IMG/VR virus record: IMGVR_UViG_3300042882_000689
Location: 1-41,477 of that record
Source: a virus
Reading direction: 5' to 3' (one strand)
DNA length: 41,477 bases
Below are positions 29,426 through 38,858 of the stretch, piece after piece. Both the position numbers and the translations under genes were made by a program. Position 1 is the first letter of the stretch. Each line of letters begins with the position of its first letter. Below the pieces are notes generated by a model. That model was not told the origin of the DNA. It did no database searches and saw nothing but the letters and a program-made list of their open reading frames with translations.

Positions 29426-29464
29426 GCCGGCATAGCTCAGCTGGTAGAGCACCTGATTTGTAAT
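29426..29464 (+). other. attP core candidate: 5' half of tRNA-Thr(UGU)
   Basis: These 39 bases read as a tRNA from base 1 through the anticodon loop: acceptor strand GCCGGCA, D arm GCTCAGCTGGTAGAGC, anticodon stem CCTGA and loop TTTGTAA with anticodon TGT. After the first base of the 3' stem strand, pairing fails (TAAGC instead of TCAGG), so this is not a working tRNA. Such a fragment beside int marks the stretch shared with the host attachment site; crossover in the anticodon loop is likely. Confidence 0.82.
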
Positions 29465-29499
29465 AAGCTGCTGTAGCCAGTATCCATGCGGGTCTTTGG

Positions 29500-29523
29500 G
29501 CGGTGTGGCTGGCGGTGTGGCAG
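29500..29523 (+). repeat. 12-bp tandem repeat beside attP
   Basis: GCGGTGTGGCTG then GCGGTGTGGCAG, two units differing at one base. They lie 36 bp from the tRNA-like fragment, on the side opposite the GTCTG repeats, and 2 bp from the stop of the giant virion gene. This placement suits the second arm of an attP. Confidence 0.5.
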
Positions 29524-29525
29524 GG

Positions 29526-32500
29526 TTACTGCTCCAACTGGTCTTCCGCAACCACCGCCGCGGCCCCGCCAACGAACAGCGCTTGCCCAGCCTTCTTGAT
29601 GCTCTCGCGCATCTGCGGGGTGATGTTGACGCGCCAGATGGGAACCGACTTGATTTCCTCCAAAGAGGCAATGCCCTTGATACCTCGAAATCCAAGAACA
29701 GACTTGAGGTCGTTTTTTGCGGTCGATGCAGGAATTTCTGTCCAAGCATCCGCAAAGTTGACTCTGTCTTTTGACATTCGGCGTTCTAATTGGGCAAGCA
29801 AAGCGTTTACTTTTGCGGCTTGTTCCATTGATCTGCTGCTGGCCGCAACTCCACCCTGCCTGCGAATATAGCGAACTGCTTCAAGGGCTTGAGGCGTATC
29901 AATAGTTGCTCTGGTTGCGGCTTGCGCCTTCTCAACCTGCGCACCCCACTGCTTCACATACTTGCTGATCTCTTTGGGCAGAATCTGGTCGTAGAAGCCT
30001 TTCATGCCTTCGCCGCCGACCTTGAGTCCGGCACCACGAAGCTCTCCTTGTGGGCCGCCCATGATTTTTTCTGCAATTTCTTTACCAACAACAGCGTCAA
30101 GGGTTTTGCCATCAAAATCATTGCCACCACCGCTCATGCTACTTGTCTTTCCGTCTGGCGAAACCTCAAACATGATTTCACCGGAATTTCGCGTCTCAAG
30201 TGTAACAATTCGAGATCCTCCTCCCTCTTGTTTCCATTCAATAGAATTAACCTGCTTGCTCAAATCATACCGCGCCGCCTGCGTCTCTCCGGTCGTCCAG
30301 CCGATCCACTCCTTGCCGTTGGAAACGGCATCAGCAAGGGCGCGCTTGAACATTTGGAGGGGCCAATCTTTGCGGAAGGGAGCGTCGGGGATGCCCGTGT
30401 CTTTGATGCGGTCAAAGTCTGCCTCTGGTATTGTGTTTCCCAGGTCGTCTGCTTGACGAACTAATGCAGCAAGCTCTGGATGTGTGTGCGCCCTTTCTCC
30501 GGCTTCTTCACGGCGACCAACCTCATCCATCAGTGCGTTCCATTGGTCAACTTTTGCTTTTCTTGCAGCCAAATTTCCTTCGCCTTGATACCCCTTCTCG
30601 CGCCCTTGCTGATGCCGGTCGCTCTGAACCTCCTCCAGAAACAGCCCAGGCCTGCCCGCAGTATCGGTGCGCTCGTTAAGGCGCATATGGGCAACGTAGT
30701 TGGGGGCGTCAAAGTGGGGCGAGGTATACTCTGGCGTGATTTGCGCTTCTTTAATCGGAATTGTTTTTAGCTCTGCTGCAAGCTCTGCGTATTCAGCCTC
30801 AAGTCGCGCCATCTCTCTTTTTGCAGCAGGATCAACGCCATTGAGAGGCTCAAGTTGCTTGGCCATTTCCTTAATGGCATCAAGGCGCTGATCAATAAAT
30901 TGCCGCCGCTGGCCTTTTTTGCTTATAGGCTTCACTGGCATCGCCAGCACCACCTCTCGATAGTTCTCGCCGCTGGGGAGCTGGTAGGAGCCATAACGCG
31001 CCGAACCTTTTGACCCGTAAAACGATTGCTCAATAGTTTCCGCAAGGCGAACCGCTTCTGCTGGCAATCCGAATTGACGCATTTCGGCAGCGCTCATCAA
31101 GTCACTGGGATCGTTGAGATCCATAAATGCCATGACCAGTCCGTCTTCTGAAACTTCAGAGCTGTAGCCAAGGCGGCCTAACTGCTCTTCGTTCGCAAGG
31201 TTTCTCTTTGTGCCACTTTCCTTTAGCGTCACCTCCTCCAACCTCACCGACCCATCCTCCTGCAGATACCGCAGCAGCGCCTCTTTGGGCACCTTCCCGC
31301 CGTTCTCCTTGGCTATGCGCTCCACGGCTTGCTCAATGCCGGTCCACTTTAACTCCTCAGCCTTGATGCCGTTCTGCGGGTTCTTGAGGATGGCGCGCAC
31401 TTGGTCCGCTGTGGCGGCCTTGCCTTGGATCTTGGAGTCCAGCACTTGGGCGGACTTCATGTAGAACGGTGGGGCGTCTGCGGGGCCAGCATCCGGCATT
31501 GCTTGTCCTCTTGTGACTTTACCAATCCGGTCCAGCTTCGGCAAAACGGTCTGCAACGGCTGCGCCTGCACGGCTCCAGCAGAGTTGCGGATGCGTGGGT
31601 CGCTGGTGAGCTGGCCGACATCATAGTATTTCTTGAGGAAGCCGATGCTGCGGCCGGTCACCTTGAAGGGATAGCTGTAGTGAAAGTCTGAGCGCATTGG
31701 CGCCTGCTCCAGTGGAACCTCAAGCAATGCAACCACCGTGCCGAATGGCACATCCGCATAGCGCGGGTCAGCCGTCTGCTTGCCGATGTCGTCGAAGGCA
31801 ATGCCAATGTCCTTGGCTTCCTTATAAGGAATCGGCAAAGCCTTGCGCGCGATTTGCACCGAGTAAGGCGCGGCGTCGGCAAAGTTGAGCGACTTGTTGC
31901 GCACCGCTTTGGCAAAGTCGTTGAGATTCTTGATCGCCGCAAACTTCCTGCGCGTGCTGTCGGTCACCGACTTTGCGGTCGATTGCATGATGGATTGCGA
32001 GATGGCTTTGATGTGCGCATCTGCCTGCCTTTTGCTGATCGACTTGCCAGCGATAGCCGCCTCTAAGGCTTCAACATACGCGAGCTGGCCGGTCTGGTTT
32101 TTGAGGTGGTTAAACTCACTCATCGCCGTGATGCCAACCAGCACACTGCCTTCGCCGGGTTCAGCCGCTTCACGCAGGCGTTTCATGAATCGGTTGCCTG
32201 TCGCCTCGTCGGAGAATGCCCAGCCGCCGCCGTTGTAGATCTCCATGAAGCCAGCGCCGCCTTGGCCTTTGACACTCAGATCGCGCTCACTTCCTCGAGG
32301 GCCGACCCTCATGCTGCCGATGCCCATGCGGTCGGCAGGCAGAGCAAGAATAGTGCGGTCGGCATAGTCAGCTAAGTTGACGCCGGCGTCCGGCATGAAC
32401 TGCGCCATTGCGCGCTGCGGCAGCCTAAATGTTGGGGCATCTTCTGGCGCCTGCACAAAGCCGTCTTGAGTGATGGCAGCATCCGGCATCGCCTGCCCAC

Positions 32501-35500
32501 GCCTCTGCAGCTCCCGCTGCAACTGCGCATCTTCCGACCGTACGCCGCGGCGCTCCAGCTCTGCGCTGATCGCCTCGTTGCGCCGGAGCAGCTCGCGGGT
32601 CTGCGCCGCGCTGCCACGCACCGGACGGCCCTCACGCATGCCCAGGGTGGACAGCCCGAGGTAGCCTTGGTTCTCCTCGTATTGGCGCAGGAGTTGGTCG
32701 GTGGGAACGGACTCAAGGGAGTCTGGCATGGCTTGCCCACGCGGGGCGGCTTTCGGCGGCGCGCCAACATTTTCCAGTGCCGCATTGAGTTTCTTGCGCT
32801 GTGAGGCGGTCGGATTCTCAGCGCGGTAAAACGCCTTGGCCAAATCGTCGCCAGCCAGCTGTGAATTTTTGCGGGCGAAGTCCACAAAGCTCTGCACAAC
32901 ATCCTGCATGTCGTAGTCAATCCTGCCGGTGTCACGCGCGTTCGCCCATGACTCCACGTCATCAAGCAGGCTTTCGGTATATGCGTCCCACCGCTCGCTC
33001 ATCCCATCACCCCTACCAGAAGCCGGAGCATCCGGCATCCCCTGAGCCCCCCGCGGGATCTGCTGGGGCATGCGGTTGTTGTTGATCTTGTCGTAGTCGA
33101 AGAAGTAGCCGGTGCGTCCGCTTGGCTGGGCATCGTTGAGCCGGTCGATGCGCCAAGTGCGGATGCTGCCCCGGGGATTCAGCTCGGCGTAGAGCGGGTT
33201 AGCGGCGCGCTGCACGGCCGTGCCGGTGCCGATGAGTCCGTTGAGGGTGTCACGCTTCTGCTGTCCGATGGTCATTTCGCCGGGGCGCCCGTTGCGATGG
33301 TTGGCTAGGTAGGTCTTTAGGTCGGCCTCCACCTGCTTCATGTCGTTGTTAAAGATGCCCAACTCGCCCTTGTTGATCGCCCTCATGGCGGACGCGCGGA
33401 AGGCGTTGATGTCTATGCCAGCGGCCAACAGGTGATTGGCCTTGCTAACAAGCCACCCAAACGGCGCGCTGCTTTCTGTCTGGATCGCCCTGACGTTGCC
33501 CATGTTCAGAATGCGGTATCTGCCGCTGGCTCCGCTGCCGACACGATTGTAGTCAATAAGCCATGTTCCGCCTTCTTCGCGGCTGGCCTCCATCTTGCGA
33601 ATGAGGCCGATGTCTTTTGTGACCGGATCTGGCCGCAGCCACTGAGGGAAATGCGTAAAAAGATCGAATTGCGGAGGAAGCACAGGACCGCCAATAACAA
33701 CACGCCCATTGACCTTGCGCCGGCCAAACTCAGTTGAGTTTACCGGCACAAACTTGTTGGCATTGTAAAGCGTCCGAATCTGTGCCGCGCGATTTCCTTC
33801 AGCATTGTTGATGATCGGCTGCGGCTTGTAGGCGTAGGTGCCGTCCGGCTTTTGGAACAGAAAGTCATTTTCCAGCACGCCGCGGCCCTCGTCCCGCAGC
33901 TTGACGTGCGTACTGCGCGCCATGTCTTCCGGGCGGCTGCTCCGCGCCAGCTCTACGCCGCGGGGTGTTGCGCTGCCGGCCTCCTCAAGGCCGACCAGGT
34001 ACTGATCGTAGGCGCGCACATATTCCTTCACCCGCTTCTGCATGATGCGGTCTTGGAAGAGCGGGTTGTCGCGGAAAAGGACAGACGGATTGTCCAGCAT
34101 CTTGCCGGTGCCGCCGTCCAGCCGCACACCCATCACCTCCAGCACGCGCCCGCCGGCAGCCAGCATTGACTCGGCCAAACGCGGAAACGCCCCGTCACGG
34201 CGGATGGCGCGAAAGTCAATGGCCGGAGCCTCCGAGGCAAACGTCTCGGCGATCACCTCGTCGCGCGCCCAGTCCAGGGCGTCCTCGCCGCGCTCAATGC
34301 TCTGCTGCGACAGCTCCTCGTAGCGTTCGTTGATCAGCCTCTCCCGCTCGCTCGGCTCCAGCTTGCGCGCCTTGGAAATGTCTGCCGCGGACTTGTTGCC
34401 ACTCTCAAGGTCGCGGAACTCCTGCTCGGTGAGCACCTGGGGCAGCTCGCCGGTTGTGCCGTTGTTGATGTCTGAGTCAACCAAGCGTGCCACATACTCG
34501 CGGCCGCGGGCCTGCACGCCGTCTGCCCCATACTGCTGGTTGACCAAGTTGCGCAGATCGTTGCGCGGCTGACCGTCCAAAATGTTGCTGGTCAGGATGG
34601 CGTGGCCAATCTCATGCGGCACGATGGCCCCGACACCGCCGGCTGACTTGCGTGCGTCGAGATTGATGAAGACCCTGGCGCGTCCGTTGGCGTCCTTCTC
34701 GAGGAACAGTCCCGCGGCCAACTCACCGCCGGTTGCCGAGACATCCTTGTTCATCCGGTATTCGTCCGCCTTGAGAGGAACAAAGTCCACCTTGCCTGCC
34801 AGCACGCCCTGCATGGCCGCCATGCGGTCCAGAGAGGCATGCGGCAGCGCCGACAGCGCGTCCACATTGCCGCCCACGGCATAGACATCGGCCATCATCC
34901 GCGCCACATCTGCGTCCGGTGCCGTGCTCCGGCGACCGATGGCACCGCCGACCAGTCCTCCGGCACCGCCGAGGGCCATGATGCCGCCGAAGACTTCACC
35001 GGCGCGCTCGGCATCCGGCTGCAGGGCCGCAAAGGGGGCTCCGGTGATCCCGGCCGCCACTGCCCCGCTGGTCACATCGTCAGCTAGGCGCGCCGCTGTG
35101 GTCACGCCAGCACGGTCGGCAAAGCGAGCCACACGGCGCAGTGCCTCGGGGTTGCCAGCGTCCTGCGCCACCCGCTTGAGTGTGCTATCGGTGCCGTCAA
35201 CGTAGCCTGTAAAGTATTTGCGGTAGCGCTCAGGGATTGCCGTCATGCGCGCCAAGTCAGCCGCCGCTTCTGCCCGCGCCGTGCCGATGCCGCCTACACC
35301 CGCCTCGCGGATGATGGTCGCCGCACCGCCGGCCGCCGCTCCGGTCCTGCGGATAATCGCACCGCCGTAGCGCAGCCCCGGCAGCACGCTGCCTAGAGCC
35401 GTTACCGCAGCGGTCACATTGCCCCCGCCGCCGGCTGCGTCCGCATAGACCGCCGCACCGGCCGCACCGGCGCCCAGTGCCGCCTGCTGCTTGGCCGTCA

Positions 35501-36593
35501 GTCCGGTAATGTCCTGCACGCGGCTGCTGATGCCAAACTCCATCCGCTCGGCGAGGTCTGCCGTGGCGTCCGCCGCACGCTGCACGCCCCGGAGTGGAGC
35601 GCCGGCTAGGGTCGCCGTCCTCCGCAGCACACGCAGCTTGCTCAGCGCGCCCGCGCCCAAGGGCACCAAGTTGACCGGATCGAGGGCCATTGAGCCGATC
35701 ATCGACAGCGTCTCCGCGGGCTGCTCGTTGGTGATCTGGTAAGCCTCCTTGCTGGTCGCTGGCGCGGCCATCTTGCTGGCACCCACTTGAAAATCTGTCA
35801 CTCCTGCGAACTCCTGCTCCAGCGCCTTCTCCCGCTGGTAGCGATCATACGCCTTGTTGAAGTCCTCCTCATTTTCCACCGGCGTCGGCTCCATGGCGTC
35901 CGCCTCGCTGGCCGCCGCGGCAATGATGTTGGCGTCCTGCAACTCATCGCCGGTCAGCTTCCCCTCCTGCTCAAGGCGCTTGGCCAATGCCTGGTGCTTT
36001 AGTCCGCGCCGCTTCGCCCAAGTCGTGGCGTCATCGACCTTGTTGCCCACCCAGTCAAAGAGCTGCACCATGTTGATGCCGGCCTTGCGGATAGTTTCTG
36101 CGCCGGTCTGCACGTTGCGCTGCACTTGGTTGACCGGATCGGTGACCATGCCGACCATGCCGTCGCGGATCTCGCGTCCCGCCTCGGGGATCATGGCAAG
36201 CATGCCCGCGGCACCCTGTCCCACGCCTTCAATAAAACGGCCGACCTCGTTGTTCTCCTCCGTCCGCCGCGTCCAGTACTGCCGGAACTCCTCCTGCGGC
36301 ATGATGTAGTCCACGCGGCGGTAGTTTTCCTCCTCGAGCTGGTTCAGCTCGTAGTCCGTCATCGGCTCCGGCTCCGCGGGAGCTTCGGGCGGTAGGGCAA
36401 TGCCACGCTCGCGGGCAAACGGCGTGGAGGCCAGCGTTGGCAGCGCATCAAGCTCCCGGTCGGTAAAGCCCTGAGCCGGGGCAGGGGATGCGGCAAGGCG
36501 GTCTACCAGCCCGGTGGTGATCTCCGGCTGTCCCTGCTGCGCTTCCAATGCGGCCAGCTCTTCGTCAGTCAGTCCTATCGAACCTGGTACCAT
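29526..36593 (-). CDS. Giant polyvalent virion protein with HEXXH motif
   Basis: 2,355 aa. AAGGAG lies 10 bases before the ATG. The N-terminal third is helical with glycine/alanine-rich hydrophobic stretches (~365-430, 500-560) fit to enter membranes. VPHEIGHAILTSN (~655-667) is a zinc metallopeptidase motif. Residues ~1000-1650 carry modules separated by linkers of the type RGQAMPDA. The C-terminal part (LFLEEVQSDRHQQGREKGYQ ~1990; EWIGWTTGETQAARYDLSKQ ~2100; then KGFYDQILP) is a 'large polyvalent protein' domain found in many phages. It is probably ejected into the cell with the DNA. Patches of low G+C (about 30060-30280 and 30430-31260) suggest mosaic assembly. Confidence 0.8.
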   Translation of the reverse strand: MVPGSIGLTDEELAALEAQQGQPEITTGLVDRLAASPAPAQGFTDRELDALPTLASTPFARERGIALPPEAPAEPEPMTDYELNQLEEENYRRVDYIMPQEEFRQYWTRRTEENNEVGRFIEGVGQGAAGMLAMIPEAGREIRDGMVGMVTDPVNQVQRNVQTGAETIRKAGINMVQLFDWVGNKVDDATTWAKRRGLKHQALAKRLEQEGKLTGDELQDANIIAAAASEADAMEPTPVENEEDFNKAYDRYQREKALEQEFAGVTDFQVGASKMAAPATSKEAYQITNEQPAETLSMIGSMALDPVNLVPLGAGALSKLRVLRRTATLAGAPLRGVQRAADATADLAERMEFGISSRVQDITGLTAKQQAALGAGAAGAAVYADAAGGGGNVTAAVTALGSVLPGLRYGGAIIRRTGAAAGGAATIIREAGVGGIGTARAEAAADLARMTAIPERYRKYFTGYVDGTDSTLKRVAQDAGNPEALRRVARFADRAGVTTAARLADDVTSGAVAAGITGAPFAALQPDAERAGEVFGGIMALGGAGGLVGGAIGRRSTAPDADVARMMADVYAVGGNVDALSALPHASLDRMAAMQGVLAGKVDFVPLKADEYRMNKDVSATGGELAAGLFLEKDANGRARVFINLDARKSAGGVGAIVPHEIGHAILTSNILDGQPRNDLRNLVNQQYGADGVQARGREYVARLVDSDINNGTTGELPQVLTEQEFRDLESGNKSAADISKARKLEPSERERLINERYEELSQQSIERGEDALDWARDEVIAETFASEAPAIDFRAIRRDGAFPRLAESMLAAGGRVLEVMGVRLDGGTGKMLDNPSVLFRDNPLFQDRIMQKRVKEYVRAYDQYLVGLEEAGSATPRGVELARSSRPEDMARSTHVKLRDEGRGVLENDFLFQKPDGTYAYKPQPIINNAEGNRAAQIRTLYNANKFVPVNSTEFGRRKVNGRVVIGGPVLPPQFDLFTHFPQWLRPDPVTKDIGLIRKMEASREEGGTWLIDYNRVGSGASGRYRILNMGNVRAIQTESSAPFGWLVSKANHLLAAGIDINAFRASAMRAINKGELGIFNNDMKQVEADLKTYLANHRNGRPGEMTIGQQKRDTLNGLIGTGTAVQRAANPLYAELNPRGSIRTWRIDRLNDAQPSGRTGYFFDYDKINNNRMPQQIPRGAQGMPDAPASGRGDGMSERWDAYTESLLDDVESWANARDTGRIDYDMQDVVQSFVDFARKNSQLAGDDLAKAFYRAENPTASQRKKLNAALENVGAPPKAAPRGQAMPDSLESVPTDQLLRQYEENQGYLGLSTLGMREGRPVRGSAAQTRELLRRNEAISAELERRGVRSEDAQLQRELQRRGQAMPDAAITQDGFVQAPEDAPTFRLPQRAMAQFMPDAGVNLADYADRTILALPADRMGIGSMRVGPRGSERDLSVKGQGGAGFMEIYNGGGWAFSDEATGNRFMKRLREAAEPGEGSVLVGITAMSEFNHLKNQTGQLAYVEALEAAIAGKSISKRQADAHIKAISQSIMQSTAKSVTDSTRRKFAAIKNLNDFAKAVRNKSLNFADAAPYSVQIARKALPIPYKEAKDIGIAFDDIGKQTADPRYADVPFGTVVALLEVPLEQAPMRSDFHYSYPFKVTGRSIGFLKKYYDVGQLTSDPRIRNSAGAVQAQPLQTVLPKLDRIGKVTRGQAMPDAGPADAPPFYMKSAQVLDSKIQGKAATADQVRAILKNPQNGIKAEELKWTGIEQAVERIAKENGGKVPKEALLRYLQEDGSVRLEEVTLKESGTKRNLANEEQLGRLGYSSEVSEDGLVMAFMDLNDPSDLMSAAEMRQFGLPAEAVRLAETIEQSFYGSKGSARYGSYQLPSGENYREVVLAMPVKPISKKGQRRQFIDQRLDAIKEMAKQLEPLNGVDPAAKREMARLEAEYAELAAELKTIPIKEAQITPEYTSPHFDAPNYVAHMRLNERTDTAGRPGLFLEEVQSDRHQQGREKGYQGEGNLAARKAKVDQWNALMDEVGRREEAGERAHTHPELAALVRQADDLGNTIPEADFDRIKDTGIPDAPFRKDWPLQMFKRALADAVSNGKEWIGWTTGETQAARYDLSKQVNSIEWKQEGGGSRIVTLETRNSGEIMFEVSPDGKTSSMSGGGNDFDGKTLDAVVGKEIAEKIMGGPQGELRGAGLKVGGEGMKGFYDQILPKEISKYVKQWGAQVEKAQAATRATIDTPQALEAVRYIRRQGGVAASSRSMEQAAKVNALLAQLERRMSKDRVNFADAWTEIPASTAKNDLKSVLGFRGIKGIASLEEIKSVPIWRVNITPQMRESIKKAGQALFVGGAAAVVAEDQLEQ

Positions 36594-37492
36594 CTTGCGT
36601 CAGCTCCTTTTTCGTAGGTTGTTCCTGCTACTGTTTTGCGCTGACGCGGGGCCGCGCTTTGGGCGGCCGGCGTTGATGGGGAATCTTGGGGCTTGATCTT
36701 GGTACTGGCGCGCTCCTTGGCAGAACGCACGATGTTTTGAAACTCGCTGACGCCCTGCAAAAAGGACTCCTCGCTCTGCCGCGGGTTCATCCTAGCCATG
36801 GCTTCAGTCGCCTTGCGGCCTTCCACCTCGGTGATCTGCCCGCCGCCCTTGAGTGTTTCAAAAGCCTGCAAGAACTGTTGCCCTCCGATCTGGTCAAGCA
36901 GCACTTGGAAATCTGCGGGCGCCGTGCCGGGAACCTTTGGCAGGATGCTGCTTTTGCCCGTGGCGTATTGCCGCCCCGGGTGTGTTTTGGTCTTTTCCAG
37001 CAAGTCATCCATGTAGGACGCCGTGTCGAGGGTCTTCTGCATCGCGCGCGCTCGGTTTTCCTCGATGATGTCTGCCTCCGTCCTCAGCTTGCGCGTCTGC
37101 TCTTGCCGCACTGGGTCAGCTTCCATCATGGCCATCTTCTGTTGCTGCTGCATACGCGACTCCTGCTGTTTGAGCACAAACTGCGCCGCGCCCTCTTGGG
37201 TAAACTGCACGCCCCGCTTCATCGCCTTGAGCAACTCCTGCGTTTCCAATGGCAACGCATCGAAGTCCTCGCGGGTCTGCACCTTAAGCGCGTTGATGTC
37301 AAAAGCCATGCCGGTCTGCGGCAATGGCTCGGCAGCGACATCGCTGTAGACATCGGCTGGCGTTCCGTAATCCATCCCGCTCATGCCATTCATTTCGTCC
37401 ATGGCATCAAGCGGCACAGCCTCCTCACCGGGCTCCAAGGCTGGGAGGTTCGGCTCAACCGGCGGGGGTAGTTGGTTGTTGCGTGGGGGCAT
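36575..37492 (-). CDS. Internal virion protein
   Basis: 305 aa. A proline-rich acidic start (~1-60) is followed by a glutamine/methionine-rich helix (QQESRMQQQQKMAMMEADPV, ~109-128). The C-terminal module IGGQQFLQAFETLKGGGQIT, then EVEGRKATEAMARMNPRQSE, is one I recognise from virion proteins next to giant phage proteins. It probably travels inside the capsid or connects to the ejection apparatus. It overlaps the giant gene by 19 bases. Confidence 0.65.
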   Translation of the reverse strand: MPPRNNQLPPPVEPNLPALEPGEEAVPLDAMDEMNGMSGMDYGTPADVYSDVAAEPLPQTGMAFDINALKVQTREDFDALPLETQELLKAMKRGVQFTQEGAAQFVLKQQESRMQQQQKMAMMEADPVRQEQTRKLRTEADIIEENRARAMQKTLDTASYMDDLLEKTKTHPGRQYATGKSSILPKVPGTAPADFQVLLDQIGGQQFLQAFETLKGGGQITEVEGRKATEAMARMNPRQSEESFLQGVSEFQNIVRSAKERASTKIKPQDSPSTPAAQSAAPRQRKTVAGTTYEKGADARWYQVR

Positions 37493-37493
37493 G

Positions 37494-37961
37494 TCAGGGA
37501 ATGGCGTCGGCGTTGATATTGGAAGGAAGCGTGGTCATCCGGCCCTGGCCGGCCGCGACCTGTGCCCGCGCCGCCGCTTGATTCCGCAGATCCGGCATCC
37601 GAGCCGCCTGCGCCTGACCGGCCTGCTGCACGCCGAGCCTGTCCTGACCTAGCTGCAAGTTGATCAACGACGGAAGAATCGGCATGAACGCCTCACTGGC
37701 GTGGAACCAGTCATTGTCATTCTTGAGTGCTTCGGTTCCTACAACCTGCGCCAGCTTGTCGGTCGTCATGTTCAGTGCCGGCGCCAGCACTTTGAATGTA
37801 TTTTTGAAGGCGCGGCCCTTGGCCATTTGCTCTTCAGATTTCATGTAGGCTCCGGCGATGTCTCCGATGGCGCCCATCATGTTTTGCGTATTTTGCTGCG
37901 CTTGAACCTGCTGGTTTTGCTGGTTCTGCTGCTCAAGCTGATAGAATTGTGCTGGTGTCAT
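37494..37961 (-). CDS. Small glutamine-rich internal virion protein candidate
   Basis: 155 aa. N-terminus QQNQQNQQVQAQQNTQNMMG is low complexity and helical; the rest (FKNTFKVLAPALNMTTDKLA) is helical with a conserved appearance but no named domain. Located between two internal-protein genes, with one base to the next start. The role is inferred from position. Confidence 0.55.
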   Translation of the reverse strand: MTPAQFYQLEQQNQQNQQVQAQQNTQNMMGAIGDIAGAYMKSEEQMAKGRAFKNTFKVLAPALNMTTDKLAQVVGTEALKNDNDWFHASEAFMPILPSLINLQLGQDRLGVQQAGQAQAARMPDLRNQAAARAQVAAGQGRMTTLPSNINADAIP

Positions 37962-37979
37962 AGTGTTGTTTTCTTCTGA

Positions 37980-38846
37980 TTACTTAAAGAGGCTTCCGCC
38001 AAGACCGCCGGCCGCGCCGCCGAATGATCCGCCGATTGCCAAGCCCATCGGCACGCTAAGTCCTCCGGTCGGTGCGGCAAGAACGCCGCCGATGCCCGCT
38101 CCAAGGGCGGCCCCAACGCCCCCCATGGCTGCCCCCATGCCGCCCCCTGAGCTAAATTGCCCACCCGAGTACATCGGATTAAGCCCCTGGGCACCGCCCA
38201 CCATGGCCATAGAATTCTGCGTCAGGTTGGCAAACGGCGAACCAATGCCCATCGCCATGAGTGCTGGGTTGGTGGACATGCTAAAGTTGTAAGCGTCCTG
38301 CCCGAGCCCCATCTTCCGCATGCGCTCCTGCTCAGCCAGCTGGGCAGACTGCCCAAGGATGCCGAGGTCTTGAGCCCTGCGCTGCTGGACGAAACGATCA
38401 CGGTTAAGCAACTCGGCGCCGATGCCGGCGTTGCCTGTCGCCATGCCCCGGGCGGCCATGGCTGACCTTGCCTGCTGCGTGGCGTCCCGGGTGTCCTGCG
38501 CGGAAAGCATGCCAGCACGCTCGCCGACTGCTCCTTGCAGCTGCTCTTGGAACCGCGTGTACTCCGGTGCGGATGACTGCGCGGCGTCAAGCTGACCAAG
38601 GAGGCTGCTGCGCCGGCGCATTTCATCGGGCAAAGCCGCCTCGTAGCTGGCGCGAAGACCTTTGTCGCCAAGGAGCTTGAGGCCGAAGTTGATGTTGCGC
38701 CGGCTCTCCTGCCGTGCTGCGTTGCCGGCGGCGACTGACATAGCTGGCAGCTGCTCGCGCTGGATGGCGAGCTGTTGCCGTAGCAGACTTGCAGATTGCT
38801 CTAGGTCGAGCGTTGGTGCTGTTGGTGCTGATCCTCCCATTCCCAT
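37980..38846 (-). CDS. Internal virion/ejection protein with glycine-rich membrane-like end
   Basis: 288 aa with an excellent ribosome site (AGGAGG, 8 bases before ATG), so abundant. Long helices (~15-170) precede a methionine/asparagine-rich section, and the last ~60 residues are glycine/alanine-rich and hydrophobic (AALGAGIGGVLAAPTGGL). Such tails occur in podovirus ejection proteins that cross the envelope. No catalytic motif. Confidence 0.65.
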   Translation of the reverse strand: MGMGGSAPTAPTLDLEQSASLLRQQLAIQREQLPAMSVAAGNAARQESRRNINFGLKLLGDKGLRASYEAALPDEMRRRSSLLGQLDAAQSSAPEYTRFQEQLQGAVGERAGMLSAQDTRDATQQARSAMAARGMATGNAGIGAELLNRDRFVQQRRAQDLGILGQSAQLAEQERMRKMGLGQDAYNFSMSTNPALMAMGIGSPFANLTQNSMAMVGGAQGLNPMYSGGQFSSGGGMGAAMGGVGAALGAGIGGVLAAPTGGLSVPMGLAIGGSFGGAAGGLGGSLFK

Positions 38847-38858
38847 AATGTTGTCCTC

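Noticed and set aside
29426-29500. A complete tRNA-Thr gene
   Set aside because: The 3' half of the anticodon stem, T arm and acceptor strand are missing.
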